A DNA stretch of 64,000 bases from Collinsella aerofaciens (GTDB lineage: Bacteria; Actinomycetota; Coriobacteriia; Coriobacteriales; Coriobacteriaceae), in the NCBI RefSeq assembly GCF_005845035.1, contig NZ_SPFO01000011.1:1-64000 (forward strand). The letters run 5' to 3'. The translations under genes and the position numbers were made by a program. Below, in pieces: positions 1 through 7,217 of this stretch. Position 1 is the first letter of the stretch, and each line of letters opens with the position of its first letter. The notes under the pieces are model-generated. The model did no database searches. It was not told where the DNA came from and saw only the letters and a list, made by a program, of their open reading frames with translations.

Positions 1-4
1 GTCG

Positions 5-46
5 CAGCCCCGACCCGCGGTCACGAGCGGGGGCTCCTATCTTTTT
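5..46 (+). terminator. possible terminator of an upstream gene
   Basis: An imperfect G+C-rich hairpin (left arm AGCCCCGACCCGC, right arm GCGGGGGCT) is followed by a short T-rich run near 41-46. It would end a plus-strand gene lying before the window. The stem has a bulge, so the call is tentative. Confidence 0.35.
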
Positions 47-110
47 AGTGCCCTCGGATTGGGTCATAGTGTCTGTCGGTGCCAAAGCATCGGCGTTGCC
101 TTGATCAACG

Positions 111-161
111 CCTGCCAAAAAGGGACGGGTTTATTTTGGTCGGTTTTATCTGGGCAAACGT
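111..161 (+). repeat. 51-bp GGGAC-type dispersed repeat, copy A
   Basis: This stretch is nearly identical, in inverse orientation, to 24152-24202. Both read CCTGCCAAAAAGGGAC, then GGTTTATTTTGG, then GGTTTTATCTGGGCAAACGT. In copy B the CCTGCCAAAA and TTTTGGCAGG parts form a clean hairpin. Here the right arm has drifted to TTTTGGTCGG. Nothing suggests coding. Confidence 0.75.
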
Positions 162-175
162 GGTCGTCTATCGCA

Positions 176-237
176 ATGTAGTCGTTGGGGACGTTCTTGT
201 TTGACTAGTCGTTTAAGAACGTCCCCAACGACTACAT
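176..237. repeat. perfect 23-bp inverted repeat
   Basis: The arms at 176-198 and 215-237 are perfect reverse complements, beginning ATGTAGTCGTTGGGGACG. The 16-base loop holds the palindrome GACTAGTC. There is no T-run directly after either arm, so it reads as an extruding or REP-like palindrome more than a terminator. It shares the GGGGAC core with other hairpins in the window. Confidence 0.8.
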
Positions 238-242
238 AGCAT

Positions 243-306
243 GAGAGTGGATAATCTCCCGGTTTGAGCCCATATTCATGCTCAAGGTGGGAGATTGTCC
301 ACTCTC
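243..306. repeat. 64-bp imperfect palindrome
   Basis: Arms of about 27 bp (GAGAGTGGATAATCTCCC... against ...GGGAGATTGTCCACTCTC) flank a short loop around CATATTCAT. Most differences are isolated. It lies just past the 3' end of pdxT, 24 bp beyond the stop, and could end that minus-strand transcript, though no T-run is seen. With 111-161 and 176-237 it fills the gene-free first 330 bases. Confidence 0.7.
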
Positions 307-329
307 GTTTCGTTTGATGATTTCGATGC

Positions 330-917
330 CTACATTTGGAGGAAGAGCTCGTGGAGGCGCGTGTCGTCGTCGAGCTCGGGGTGGAAGGTTACGCCGAGCT
401 GGCTGCCCTGACGGGCGGCGACGATACGGCCGTCGACTTTCGCTAAGGCCTTGGCGTCGCCGTGGACCTCGACGATGCGGGGCGCGCGGATAAACGTCAG
501 TGGCACTTCACCGTCGATGCCGGCTAGCTGCCCCTTGGTTCGAAAGCTGCCGAGCTGCCTGCCGTAGGCATTGCGCTCGACAAGTACATCCATGGTTGCC
601 AAACGCGGCGTGCCCTTATCGTCATGGGCGGCAAGGTCGTGAGCCAGCAGAATTAGGCCGGCACAGGTGCCCAGGACGGGTATGCCTTCAGAGATGCGGG
701 CACGAAGCTCCTCGAGCATGCCCAACTCATCAAGCAGCTTCCCTTGAACGGTAGACTCGCCGCCGGGAAGTACCAGACGGTCAAAGTCCTGCTTTAAATC
801 AGGCGCCTGCCTCAGCTCAATACAGTGTGCGCCAAGCTCGGCTAGTCTTGTCTCGTGCTCGGCAAAAGCGCCTTGGACCGCCAGCACGGCGACCGTTTGG
901 TCTGCATAATCGCTCAT
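330..917 (-). CDS. pdxT: PLP synthase glutaminase subunit PdxT
   Basis: PdxT releases ammonia from glutamine and passes it to PdxS for direct synthesis of pyridoxal 5'-phosphate in the DXP-independent vitamin B6 route. The 195 residues are the family's usual length. The class I glutaminase triad is visible: Cys85 in GTCAG, then His179 and Glu181 in FHPEL. The PGGES loop at 51-55 is also typical of the family. It starts with ATG 20 bases after pdxS on the same strand, so the two are almost certainly one transcript and form the 12+12 synthase complex in the cytoplasm. Confidence 0.97.
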   Translation of the reverse strand: MSDYADQTVAVLAVQGAFAEHETRLAELGAHCIELRQAPDLKQDFDRLVLPGGESTVQGKLLDELGMLEELRARISEGIPVLGTCAGLILLAHDLAAHDDKGTPRLATMDVLVERNAYGRQLGSFRTKGQLAGIDGEVPLTFIRAPRIVEVHGDAKALAKVDGRIVAARQGSQLGVTFHPELDDDTRLHELFLQM

Positions 918-937
918 GTGCGATCCTTTCTGCTGGA

Positions 938-1828
938 CTAGCGCCCGCGCTCTTCCATGATAATCTCGATCTCGTCGGCGTTGATGCCCACCATGGCCTC
1001 GCCCAGGTCCTCCGAAAGCTCGGCAATGAGTTTGGCATCGGTGAAGTTTGCCACGGCCTTGACGATGGCGGCTGCGCGCTTGGCGGGGTCGCCGCTCTTA
1101 AAGATGCCCGAGCCGACAAAGACGCCTTCGGCGCCCAGCTGCATCATCAGCGCGGCGTCGGCGGGGGTCGCTACGCCGCCGGCGGCAAAGTTCACGACGG
1201 GAAGCTTACCCGTGGCATGGACCTCGCGCACCAGCTCGACCGGAACCTGCAGTTGCTTGGCTGCCTCAAAGAGCTCGTCGTCGCGCAGGGCAACAACGTC
1301 GCGGATCTGCTTTTGGATTTTGCGCATGTGACGCACGGCCTGAACGACGTCGCCCTTACCCGGCTCACCCTTGGTGCGAATCATCGTGGCGCCCTCGGCA
1401 ACACGGCGCAGCGCCTCGCCCAGATCGCGGGCGCCGCAGACAAACGGCACGTCAAACTGGGTCTTGTCGATGTGATAGACGTCATCGGCAGGGGAGAGAA
1501 CCTCGGACTCATCGATGTAGTCGATCTCGATGGCCTGAAGGACCTGCGCCTCGACGATGTGACCGATGCGGCACTTGGCCATAACAGGGATGGAGACGGC
1601 CTCTTGGATGCCCTTGATCATCTTGGGGTCGCTCATGCGCGAGACGCCGCCTGCGGCGCGGATGTCGGCCGGAATGCGCTCGAGTGCCATGACGGCGCAG
1701 GCGCCCGCCTCCTCGGCGATGCGCGCCTGCTCGGGTGTGGTGACGTCCATGATGACGCCGCCCTTGAGCATCTGCGCGAGTTCGCGATTGAGTTTGACGC
1801 GATCGGCCTTGCTGGTCTGTTCTGCCAT
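938..1828 (-). CDS. pdxS: PLP synthase subunit PdxS
   Basis: PdxS condenses ribose 5-phosphate, glyceraldehyde 3-phosphate and PdxT-derived ammonia into pyridoxal 5'-phosphate. The (beta/alpha)8 protein shows the family signatures [27 protein letters not shown] and MAKCRIGH, with the likely catalytic lysine at residue 85. The phosphate-binding TKGEPGKGD stretch differs from the common GEPGTG only by Lys for Thr. The reading frame opens further upstream at 1870, but the ATG at 1828 is preceded by AAGGGAGC at good spacing and gives 296 residues, the normal length. The divergent MocR regulator upstream probably controls it. Confidence 0.97.
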   Translation of the reverse strand: MAEQTSKADRVKLNRELAQMLKGGVIMDVTTPEQARIAEEAGACAVMALERIPADIRAAGGVSRMSDPKMIKGIQEAVSIPVMAKCRIGHIVEAQVLQAIEIDYIDESEVLSPADDVYHIDKTQFDVPFVCGARDLGEALRRVAEGATMIRTKGEPGKGDVVQAVRHMRKIQKQIRDVVALRDDELFEAAKQLQVPVELVREVHATGKLPVVNFAAGGVATPADAALMMQLGAEGVFVGSGIFKSGDPAKRAAAIVKAVANFTDAKLIAELSEDLGEAMVGINADEIEIIMEERGR

Positions 1829-1918
1829 GGTTGCTCCCTTGGTTGGCATGTGCATTGCTTGACGGAACATCCTATCGGGGAGCTGGGTATGGCGAAATAC
1901 TCAGTTTTCGAGATAATA

Positions 1919-1962
1919 ATAAGGTCAGCTTAATACCAGATTGAACAGCTCGATAAGGTCAG
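1919..1962. promoter_or_regulatory. candidate PdxR operator: two direct ATAAGGTCAG repeats
   Basis: The decamer ATAAGGTCAG occurs at 1919-1928 and again at 1953-1962, 34 bp apart, in the interval between pdxS and the MocR-type gene. MocR/PdxR proteins are known to bind direct repeats near divergent pdxST promoters. The second copy overlaps the regulator's ribosome binding site region, which would suit autoregulation. The assignment is inferred from position and repetition only. Confidence 0.45.
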
Positions 1963-1973
1963 GTGGCAAACTC

Positions 1974-3410
1974 ATGCTTGACTACAATTTGGAAAAACGT
2001 GGCGAGGCATCGCTTTATGAGTATGTTTACCAGCAAATCCGAGATGATATTGTTGCTGGACGTATTGTGGCGGGGGAGCATCTTCCGTCTAAGCGCGCCT
2101 TTGCCCGTCATCTGGGAATCAGTGTCATTACCATCGAGAATGCATATAGCCAGTTACTCGCTGAGGGCTATATTTGCTCAATGCCGCGTCGTGGCTACTA
2201 CGCTTGCGAGCTTCCGGATGCACCGGTTTTGGCTTCGGCTGCGGAGGGCATCGACCGAGATGTCGTCTCTGTGGGCCCCAGCGTGCATGATGTCAACGGA
2301 CAGGTCGAGCGATTCGATGCGCTTTCTCCTTCTGCTTTGGAGGCGGCGCGGCTTTGGCAAAGCGCGCTACGGGCGACGCTGGCATCCGAAGACGAGCGCG
2401 AAATCTTTTCGCCCGCACCGGCGCAGGGCACTGCTCGGCTGCGACGCGCAATTGCTCACCATCTGCACGGGACAAGGGGTATGAATGTCGACCCCAACAA
2501 CATCGTTATCGGTGCGGGCGCCCAGCTGCTCGATACCATGTTGGTTCAGTTGCTTGGCGCGGACAAGGTGTATGCGGTTGAGGATCCGGGCTATTTGCGT
2601 CTGACGCGTATCTATCAGGCTATGGGCTGCCAAGTTCGACATATCCCGTTGGATGATGAGGGCGTGGACTTGAGCACTCTGCAGAAAAGCGGGACCGATG
2701 TCCTTCACCTGATGCCGTCCCATCAGTATCCGACCGGCCTTGTGACGAGCATTGCGCGTCGCTATGCGCTTCTGAGCTGGGCCGCCGAGCGACCAGGTCG
2801 GTATCTCATCGAAGATGACTTTGATTGTGAGTTTCGCCTTGCTGGCAAGCCGATTCCCGCGCTCGCGTCGATCGATGCCGCCCAGTCGGTTATCTACACC
2901 AACACGTTTTCGAAGAGCCTTTCATCGGCGTTGCGTTTGGCGTACATGGTGTTGCCCGATGAGTTAATGGAGCGGTTTAGGCACAACCTTGGTTTCTACG
3001 CCTCGTCGGTGAGCTCTGTTGACCAGGTCGCTTTGGCGCGTTTGCTGGAATCGGGTGATTACGAGCGACATGTGAACCGCGTGCGCGTTCGTGCTCGCGA
3101 GGCGCGTGATGGCCTGATGGCGCTTGTGCGGAAGGTATTTCCGGCAGGAGAGGTCTCGATCGAGCATGCAGACGCGGGCCTTTACTGTATCGTGGTTGCG
3201 GAGCGTGGAACGGGCGGAAGCACTTTTGCATGGGCCCTCACGCGCTCGAGCATCCCTTTTATCGATATCGGTGACTGTTTTTGGTGTGCCGATGGCGCAT
3301 CTGTCCCTGAAAACACAACTCAAATTCTTGTTCAGTATGACGATCTGAGTCCAAAAGTACTAACAACCTTGGAATTGCAGCTAATGGGGGGCACTCTGCA
3401 ACCTAAGTGA
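1974..3410 (+). CDS. pdxR: MocR/PdxR-type GntR regulator with aminotransferase domain
   Basis: The N-terminus (about residues 10-75) is a GntR winged helix, including LPSKRAFARHLGISVITIENAY. The rest is a fold-type I aminotransferase domain with the PLP-binding lysine near residue 314 in TFSKSLSS. Such MocR proteins sense PLP and usually activate pdxST, and this gene is divergent from pdxST. The ATG at 1974 has AGGTGG seven bases upstream, so it is preferred to the TTG at 1941. Its stop codon TGA (3408-3410) lies inside the left end of a ~120-bp dispersed repeat, so that insertion may have set the present C-terminus. Confidence 0.9.
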   Translation: MLDYNLEKRGEASLYEYVYQQIRDDIVAGRIVAGEHLPSKRAFARHLGISVITIENAYSQLLAEGYICSMPRRGYYACELPDAPVLASAAEGIDRDVVSVGPSVHDVNGQVERFDALSPSALEAARLWQSALRATLASEDEREIFSPAPAQGTARLRRAIAHHLHGTRGMNVDPNNIVIGAGAQLLDTMLVQLLGADKVYAVEDPGYLRLTRIYQAMGCQVRHIPLDDEGVDLSTLQKSGTDVLHLMPSHQYPTGLVTSIARRYALLSWAAERPGRYLIEDDFDCEFRLAGKPIPALASIDAAQSVIYTNTFSKSLSSALRLAYMVLPDELMERFRHNLGFYASSVSSVDQVALARLLESGDYERHVNRVRVRAREARDGLMALVRKVFPAGEVSIEHADAGLYCIVVAERGTGGSTFAWALTRSSIPFIDIGDCFWCADGASVPENTTQILVQYDDLSPKVLTTLELQLMGGTLQPK

Positions 3411-3523
3411 GTAGACTTTTAGCACTTTGGCGACCAGGCAGTTTTGTAGCAAGCTATTTACCTGCGGTTTTGAAAAGCAGGATGACCGGCCTGCTCGGGA
3501 TGTTCAAAAAAGTCTACTCACTT
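3404..3523. repeat. TAAGTGAGTAGAC palindromic-ended repeat, copy 1
   Basis: A ~120-bp element begins TAAGTGAGTAGACTTTT and ends AAAAAAGTCTACTCACTT. Other copies lie at 4823-4943 and 14843-14963, all in the same orientation. The inner ACCTGCGGTTTT is shared by copies 1 and 3 and is ACCTGCGGCTTT in copy 2. The outer arms are inverted repeats of about 30 bases. The left end supplies the stop codon of the MocR gene. There is no coding capacity, and the structure resembles a MITE or large REP element. Confidence 0.85.
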
Positions 3524-3556
3524 GCCGCGCAAAGCTCCTGCATGAGAAAAAATGGG

Positions 3557-3622
3557 GTTTTCAACAGGGCTTCGTCCAGCTCTCGGCAAGCTTTTGGCCA
3601 GTTGGGGAGTGCTGTTGAAAAC
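3557..3622. repeat. 11-bp inverted repeat GTTTTCAACAG / CTGTTGAAAAC
   Basis: Perfect 11-bp arms sit at 3557-3567 and 3612-3622 in the spacer before the unknown gene at 3706. It could be an operator or leader structure of that gene. No further support is visible. Confidence 0.4.
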
Positions 3623-3705
3623 TTGGCAGTCCGTTCGGCGCCATTTTTGGTGCGTTCGCGCCAATGCGTGACTGACTGGGTTGAAATTCGTGTTTTCCTG
3701 TGCCT

Positions 3706-4833
3706 ATGAAGGATTTACTTTGTGACATATCGGCTTTTAGGTACTGGCGTTTGCCTCCTCAAGTCCGCGCTTTGTGTCCGCCGCTTCCACGACCGGAAGA
3801 AGACCGGCAGCGATATGATCTCGCCCGCAACCCGACGGCTGCGGTCGCGCTCGGTTTTCCGTTGTATACATTGGTTCGGACGAGAAACAAACGGACTTGT
3901 CCAGCCAGCATTAGGCAGCGGCTGTTTCTTGGTGAGCTTCCCAGGGAATCCGTGCTGGAAACGGAGCATGGGTTTTTGATTACGTCTCCTCTACTGACGG
4001 CATTCATCATGTCGCGGCACCTGACGGATCTCCAGCTTCTTTTGGTATTGGCGGAGATGTGTGGCTTGTTTGCGGTGTGCGCTCTGCCGGCGGCACTTGA
4101 GGCGGAGCTTTCGCGTGCAATTGATTCGGGCGCGATTTCGACAACGTTCGGTTGGGTGCGCTGCCCGTCCGAGGACGGCACCGCCTCAAATTTATGGCGT
4201 CGAGACGCTTTGGTTTTGGGCGGAGACCTTGACCGTTTTTGTTCAGATGTTTGCGGGATGCGTTACGGCAATAGATTTATGGCGGTATCGCAACTCGTTC
4301 CATTGGGTGCCGCGTCGCCTTTTGAGGTCGAGGCGTATTTGCTACTTGCACTGCCGCGATCCCTGGGAGGCGAAGGTTTTTGCGACATAGAGCTTAATGT
4401 TGAAGTGATGCTAGGCACAAGTGCTCGAGCGATTGTGGGAAAGTCCCGTATATATATCGACCTACTTCTTTCTTCACCGGACGGTAGGCGACAGGTGGCC
4501 ATTGAATGTCAGGGAAAGGCCTCGCACGGACGCGCAGGGGATGGCTTGCGTGACGCTGACCGCATGACGGCCCTTCAGGCCATGGGCTACGATGTGCTTC
4601 TCCTGACACACAGACAGATATCGGATGAGGATAGATTCCGCGCGATCGTTAAGGCCGTATGCAGGATGCTCGATGCTGAATATCGTGATAAAAGCTCAGA
4701 TGAGCAAAGGGCTGAGACATTACTCAGGTCTGAACTATTCGTTGACTGGACAAAATTGGGAGTAATCGACGGAAAGATGCCCGTTAGACACAAAATGGCT
4801 CGATCGTGGACGGCTGCGAATCTAAGTGAGTAG
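3706..4833 (+). CDS. unknown protein with PD-(D/E)XK/DUF559-like C-terminus
   Basis: I do not recognise the full-length family. Residues ~240-350 look like a Vsr/DUF559-type nuclease fold: YIDLLLSS, then VAIECQGK (a D...ExQ.K arrangement), then GYDVLLLTHRQI and a closing helix. The N-terminus (LCDISAFRYWRLPP) resembles AbiEi-like proteins seen in Coriobacteriia. There is no signal peptide or membrane segment. GTG 3700 and ATG 3706 are both possible and neither has a strong ribosome site. The gene sits alone between two direct copies of a dispersed repeat, and its TAG stop lies within the downstream copy, suggesting spread together with the repeat. Nuclease activity is inference. Confidence 0.7.
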   Translation: MKDLLCDISAFRYWRLPPQVRALCPPLPRPEEDRQRYDLARNPTAAVALGFPLYTLVRTRNKRTCPASIRQRLFLGELPRESVLETEHGFLITSPLLTAFIMSRHLTDLQLLLVLAEMCGLFAVCALPAALEAELSRAIDSGAISTTFGWVRCPSEDGTASNLWRRDALVLGGDLDRFCSDVCGMRYGNRFMAVSQLVPLGAASPFEVEAYLLLALPRSLGGEGFCDIELNVEVMLGTSARAIVGKSRIYIDLLLSSPDGRRQVAIECQGKASHGRAGDGLRDADRMTALQAMGYDVLLLTHRQISDEDRFRAIVKAVCRMLDAEYRDKSSDEQRAETLLRSELFVDWTKLGVIDGKMPVRHKMARSWTAANLSE

Positions 4834-4943
4834 ACTTTTGGCACTTTGGCGACTAGGTCGTTTTGCAACAAGGCATTTACCTGCGGCTTTATAAAGTGAT
4901 ATGGATGGTCTGCTCGGCAAGTTCCAAAAAGTCTACTCACTTA
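4823..4943. repeat. TAAGTGAGTAGAC palindromic-ended repeat, copy 2
   Basis: This 121-bp copy is the most symmetrical: TAAGTGAGTAGACTTTT at the left and AAAAAGTCTACTCACTTA at the right. The complementarity continues inward (GGCACTTTGGCG against the complement of CGGCAAGTTCC). Bases TA flank both ends of the AGTGAG arms, as a TA target duplication would leave. It contains the stop codon of the unknown gene before it. Confidence 0.85.
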
Positions 4944-5010
4944 GTTTTTGACGAGAAGCCGATGCCGAAGGCGGTCCTATTTCAGGTAGTTAACAAGTTT
5001 GTGAGGCACG

Positions 5011-5045
5011 AAAAAGGCCCGAACCATGCGGTCCGGGCCTCATCG
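5011..5045 (-). terminator. terminator of the rubrerythrin gene
   Basis: On the minus strand AGGCCCGGACC pairs with GGTTCGGGCCT around a short loop and is followed by TTTTT. It begins about 30 bases past the rubrerythrin stop codon, a textbook intrinsic terminator. Confidence 0.85.
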
Positions 5046-5074
5046 AGCTAGAGGTTATGTCTCAGGTTGCTGGC

Positions 5075-5635
5075 TTAGCCGAAGTAGCGCTTGAGCAGGC
5101 CGGCGAAAGCCTTGCCGTGGCGAGCCTCGTCGCGAGCCATCTCGTGCACGGTGTCGTGGATGGCATCGAGGCCAGCGGCCTTGGCGCGCTTAGCAAGATC
5201 GGTCTTGCCGGCGGTGGCGCCGTTCTCGGCCTCAACGCGCATCTCGAGGTTCTTCTTGGTGGAGTCGGTTACGACCTCGCCCAGGAGCTCAGCGAACTTG
5301 GCAGCGTGCTCGGCCTCCTCGTGGGCAGCCTTCTCCCAGTACAGGCCGATCTCGGGATAGCCCTCGCGATGAGCGACGCGCGCCATGGCCAGGTACATAC
5401 CGACCTCGGAGCACTCGCCCTCAAAGTTGGCGCGCAGGTCGGCAACGATGTCCTCGGAGACGCCCTCCATCTTGGCGACGCCCACGACGTGCTCGGCAGC
5501 CCACTCGAGCTGACCCTCCTCCTGCTTCAGGAAGCGAGAACCGGGAACGCCGCACTGGGGGCACTTGAAGTCCTCGGGCAGCTGGTCGCCGTCGAACTCT
5601 TCCACATAACCGCAAACGGGGCAAACAAACTTCAT
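5075..5635 (-). CDS. reverse-type rubrerythrin
   Basis: The protein has an N-terminal rubredoxin-like iron site (CPVC at 5-8, CPQC at 25-28) followed by a four-helix di-iron domain with [16 protein letters not shown] and DEARHG ligand helices. This order is the reverse of classical rubrerythrin, as in Clostridium revRbr. Such proteins reduce hydrogen peroxide, and sometimes oxygen, with electrons from NADH via rubredoxin-type partners, protecting anaerobes in the cytoplasm. The length, 186 residues, fits. ATG 5635 follows AAAGGATC, and the frame upstream of it is not family-like. It stands alone with its own terminator. Confidence 0.93.
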   Translation of the reverse strand: MKFVCPVCGYVEEFDGDQLPEDFKCPQCGVPGSRFLKQEEGQLEWAAEHVVGVAKMEGVSEDIVADLRANFEGECSEVGMYLAMARVAHREGYPEIGLYWEKAAHEEAEHAAKFAELLGEVVTDSTKKNLEMRVEAENGATAGKTDLAKRAKAAGLDAIHDTVHEMARDEARHGKAFAGLLKRYFG

Positions 5636-5839
5636 GATTCGATCCTTTCGATCGATGGCGATTGTGCGCTCGTCCGGTCCCGTAAGGGCCCTCTCCGGAC
5701 GTGCGTCTTGACGAGTTCTATTATCCATAAATGCAACCAAATGTGAAGCCTATTAGGAATGATTTTTAATAAAACAATTTTGAGATATGAAGATGTTGAT
5801 TGATTAACGATTGGCAGGCCGTCTTTGACCGCCGCTGAG

Positions 5840-5874
5840 TACAATCGGGCGAGCAAATGTTGACCTATCAACAA
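5840..5874 (+). promoter_or_regulatory. promoter with Rex-like operator before the alcohol dehydrogenase
   Basis: A -10-like TACAAT lies at 5840-5845. Downstream, 5857-5874 reads ATGTTGA-CCTA-TCAACAA, matching the clostridial Rex box TTGTTAA-N4-TTAACAA at 11 of 14 positions, with two of the three differences forming a symmetric pair. Rex represses fermentative dehydrogenase genes when NADH is low, so the target gene fits. No rex gene is in the window and no good -35 is visible. Confidence 0.45.
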
Positions 5875-5891
5875 ATGAAGGAGTTTCCTTT

Positions 5892-7112
5892 ATGCATCTA
5901 GCCCGTCGTGCCTGGTGCCGAACATATCAGACGGTTTTTCGCATTGCATTGCCGATCCTGCCCTATACCGAGCCGCGCATTTTAGAGCATGCCGAGGATG
6001 TGCCCGCGGTGCTTCAAAAGCGCTCGATCCAGAAGGTCCTTATCGTGACGGATCCCGGCATTGCCCGTCTGGGGCTCACGGCACCGCTCGAGACGGCGCT
6101 CGCATGCAGGGGGATTGGCGTTACGGTCTATGCCGAAACGCGTGCAAACCCCACGGTTTCAAACGTGGAAGAAGCGGCGTCCCTGTATCGAGAGAGCGCC
6201 TGCCAGGCCATTATCGGCTTTGGCGGTGGCTCGGCCATGGACTGTGCCAAGGGCGTGGGCGCACGCATTGCGCAGCCAAACAAGCCCATCAACAAGATGC
6301 GCGGCCTGCTGCGGATTCATCGTCGCCTGCCGCTGCTCATCGCCGTTCCCACTACCGCCGGTACGGGAAGCGAAGTCACGCTTGCGGCGGTAATTACCGA
6401 TGACGGGACGCACTACAAATACCCCATTAACGACTTTGTGCTCATCCCGCGTTTTGCAGTCCACGACCCCGAGTTTACGTGCGGCTTGCCCGCTTCCATT
6501 ACGGGGCAGACGGGCATGGACGCCCTGACGCATGCCGTTGAGGCCTTTATCGGGCGAAGCACCACGCCCTATACGCGCAAGATGGCGCGACAGGCGGTGC
6601 AGCTTATCCACGACAATTTGCTCGAGGCCTATGAGCATGGTGACGACATGCGCGCTCGTCGCAATATGCTTTCGGCGGCGTATAAGGCGGGCGTTGCGTT
6701 TACCCGCTCCTATGTCGGATATGTGCATGCCATCGCGCACAGTCTGGGCGGCCGATACGGAATTCCGCACGGTTTGGCCAACGCGATCATCCTGCCGCAC
6801 ATGCTTCGCGCTTATGGTGACGCCGCCGCCCCCAAGCTTGCCGATCTTGCTCGCATGGCGGGCATTGCGCCGGCTACCGCGCAGGATAGTCTTGCGGCCG
6901 AGGCCTTTATCGATTGGGTCGACCGCATGAACGAGATCCTGGGAATCCCCAAATATGTCTCGGGCATTCGCCGCTCCGACATTCCCGAGATGGCGGCGCA
7001 TGCCGATGCCGAGGCCAATCCGCTGTACCCCGTTCCGCTTTTGATGGACCGCTTGGAGCTCGAGCGTATGTACGAGGTCGTCGCGGGTGGTATGTTTGAG
7101 GACGAGAACTAG
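5892..7112 (+). CDS. iron-containing alcohol dehydrogenase
   Basis: The protein belongs to the group III (Fe-dependent) dehydrogenases that interconvert alcohols and aldehydes with NAD(P)H. The nucleotide-binding GFGGGSAMDCAKG lies near residues 108-120. The metal region HAIAHSLGGRYGIPHG lies near 279-294, and PTTAGTGSEVT is also typical. At 406 residues it is slightly long because of an N-terminal extension. ATG 5892 has AAGGAG at good spacing. An aldehyde dehydrogenase follows after nine bases, so the pair likely links an acyl-derived aldehyde, its alcohol and its acid. A Rex-like palindrome in front suggests control by the NADH/NAD ratio. Confidence 0.93.
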   Translation: MHLARRAWCRTYQTVFRIALPILPYTEPRILEHAEDVPAVLQKRSIQKVLIVTDPGIARLGLTAPLETALACRGIGVTVYAETRANPTVSNVEEAASLYRESACQAIIGFGGGSAMDCAKGVGARIAQPNKPINKMRGLLRIHRRLPLLIAVPTTAGTGSEVTLAAVITDDGTHYKYPINDFVLIPRFAVHDPEFTCGLPASITGQTGMDALTHAVEAFIGRSTTPYTRKMARQAVQLIHDNLLEAYEHGDDMRARRNMLSAAYKAGVAFTRSYVGYVHAIAHSLGGRYGIPHGLANAIILPHMLRAYGDAAAPKLADLARMAGIAPATAQDSLAAEAFIDWVDRMNEILGIPKYVSGIRRSDIPEMAAHADAEANPLYPVPLLMDRLELERMYEVVAGGMFEDEN

Positions 7113-7121
7113 GAGGGTGCC

Positions 7122-7217
7122 ATGAACACCGAGGAAATTGCGCGCATCGTCGGCGATCAGCGCACTTAATTTAAAACGCACGCTACGTTTGATGTTGATG
7201 CCCGACGTCGCGCGCTC
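7122..7217 (+). pseudogene. 5' end of the aldehyde dehydrogenase gene, cut by an in-frame TAA
   Basis: ATG 7122 has GGAGGG upstream and encodes MNTEEIARIVGDQRT before TAA at 7167-7169. Past the stop the same frame runs through FKTHATFDVDARRRALVSLRDA into the intact dehydrogenase. The family has an aromatic residue where the stop falls (QR-x-F/Y-F pattern), so a single change from TAT or TAC explains it. This is a nonsense mutation or a sequencing error, not a frameshift. Confidence 0.8.

Noticed and set aside
3404-4943. classical IS-bounded composite transposon
   Set aside because: The flanking repeats are only ~120 bp, encode nothing and are not insertion sequences. The enclosed protein shows no transposase motif.
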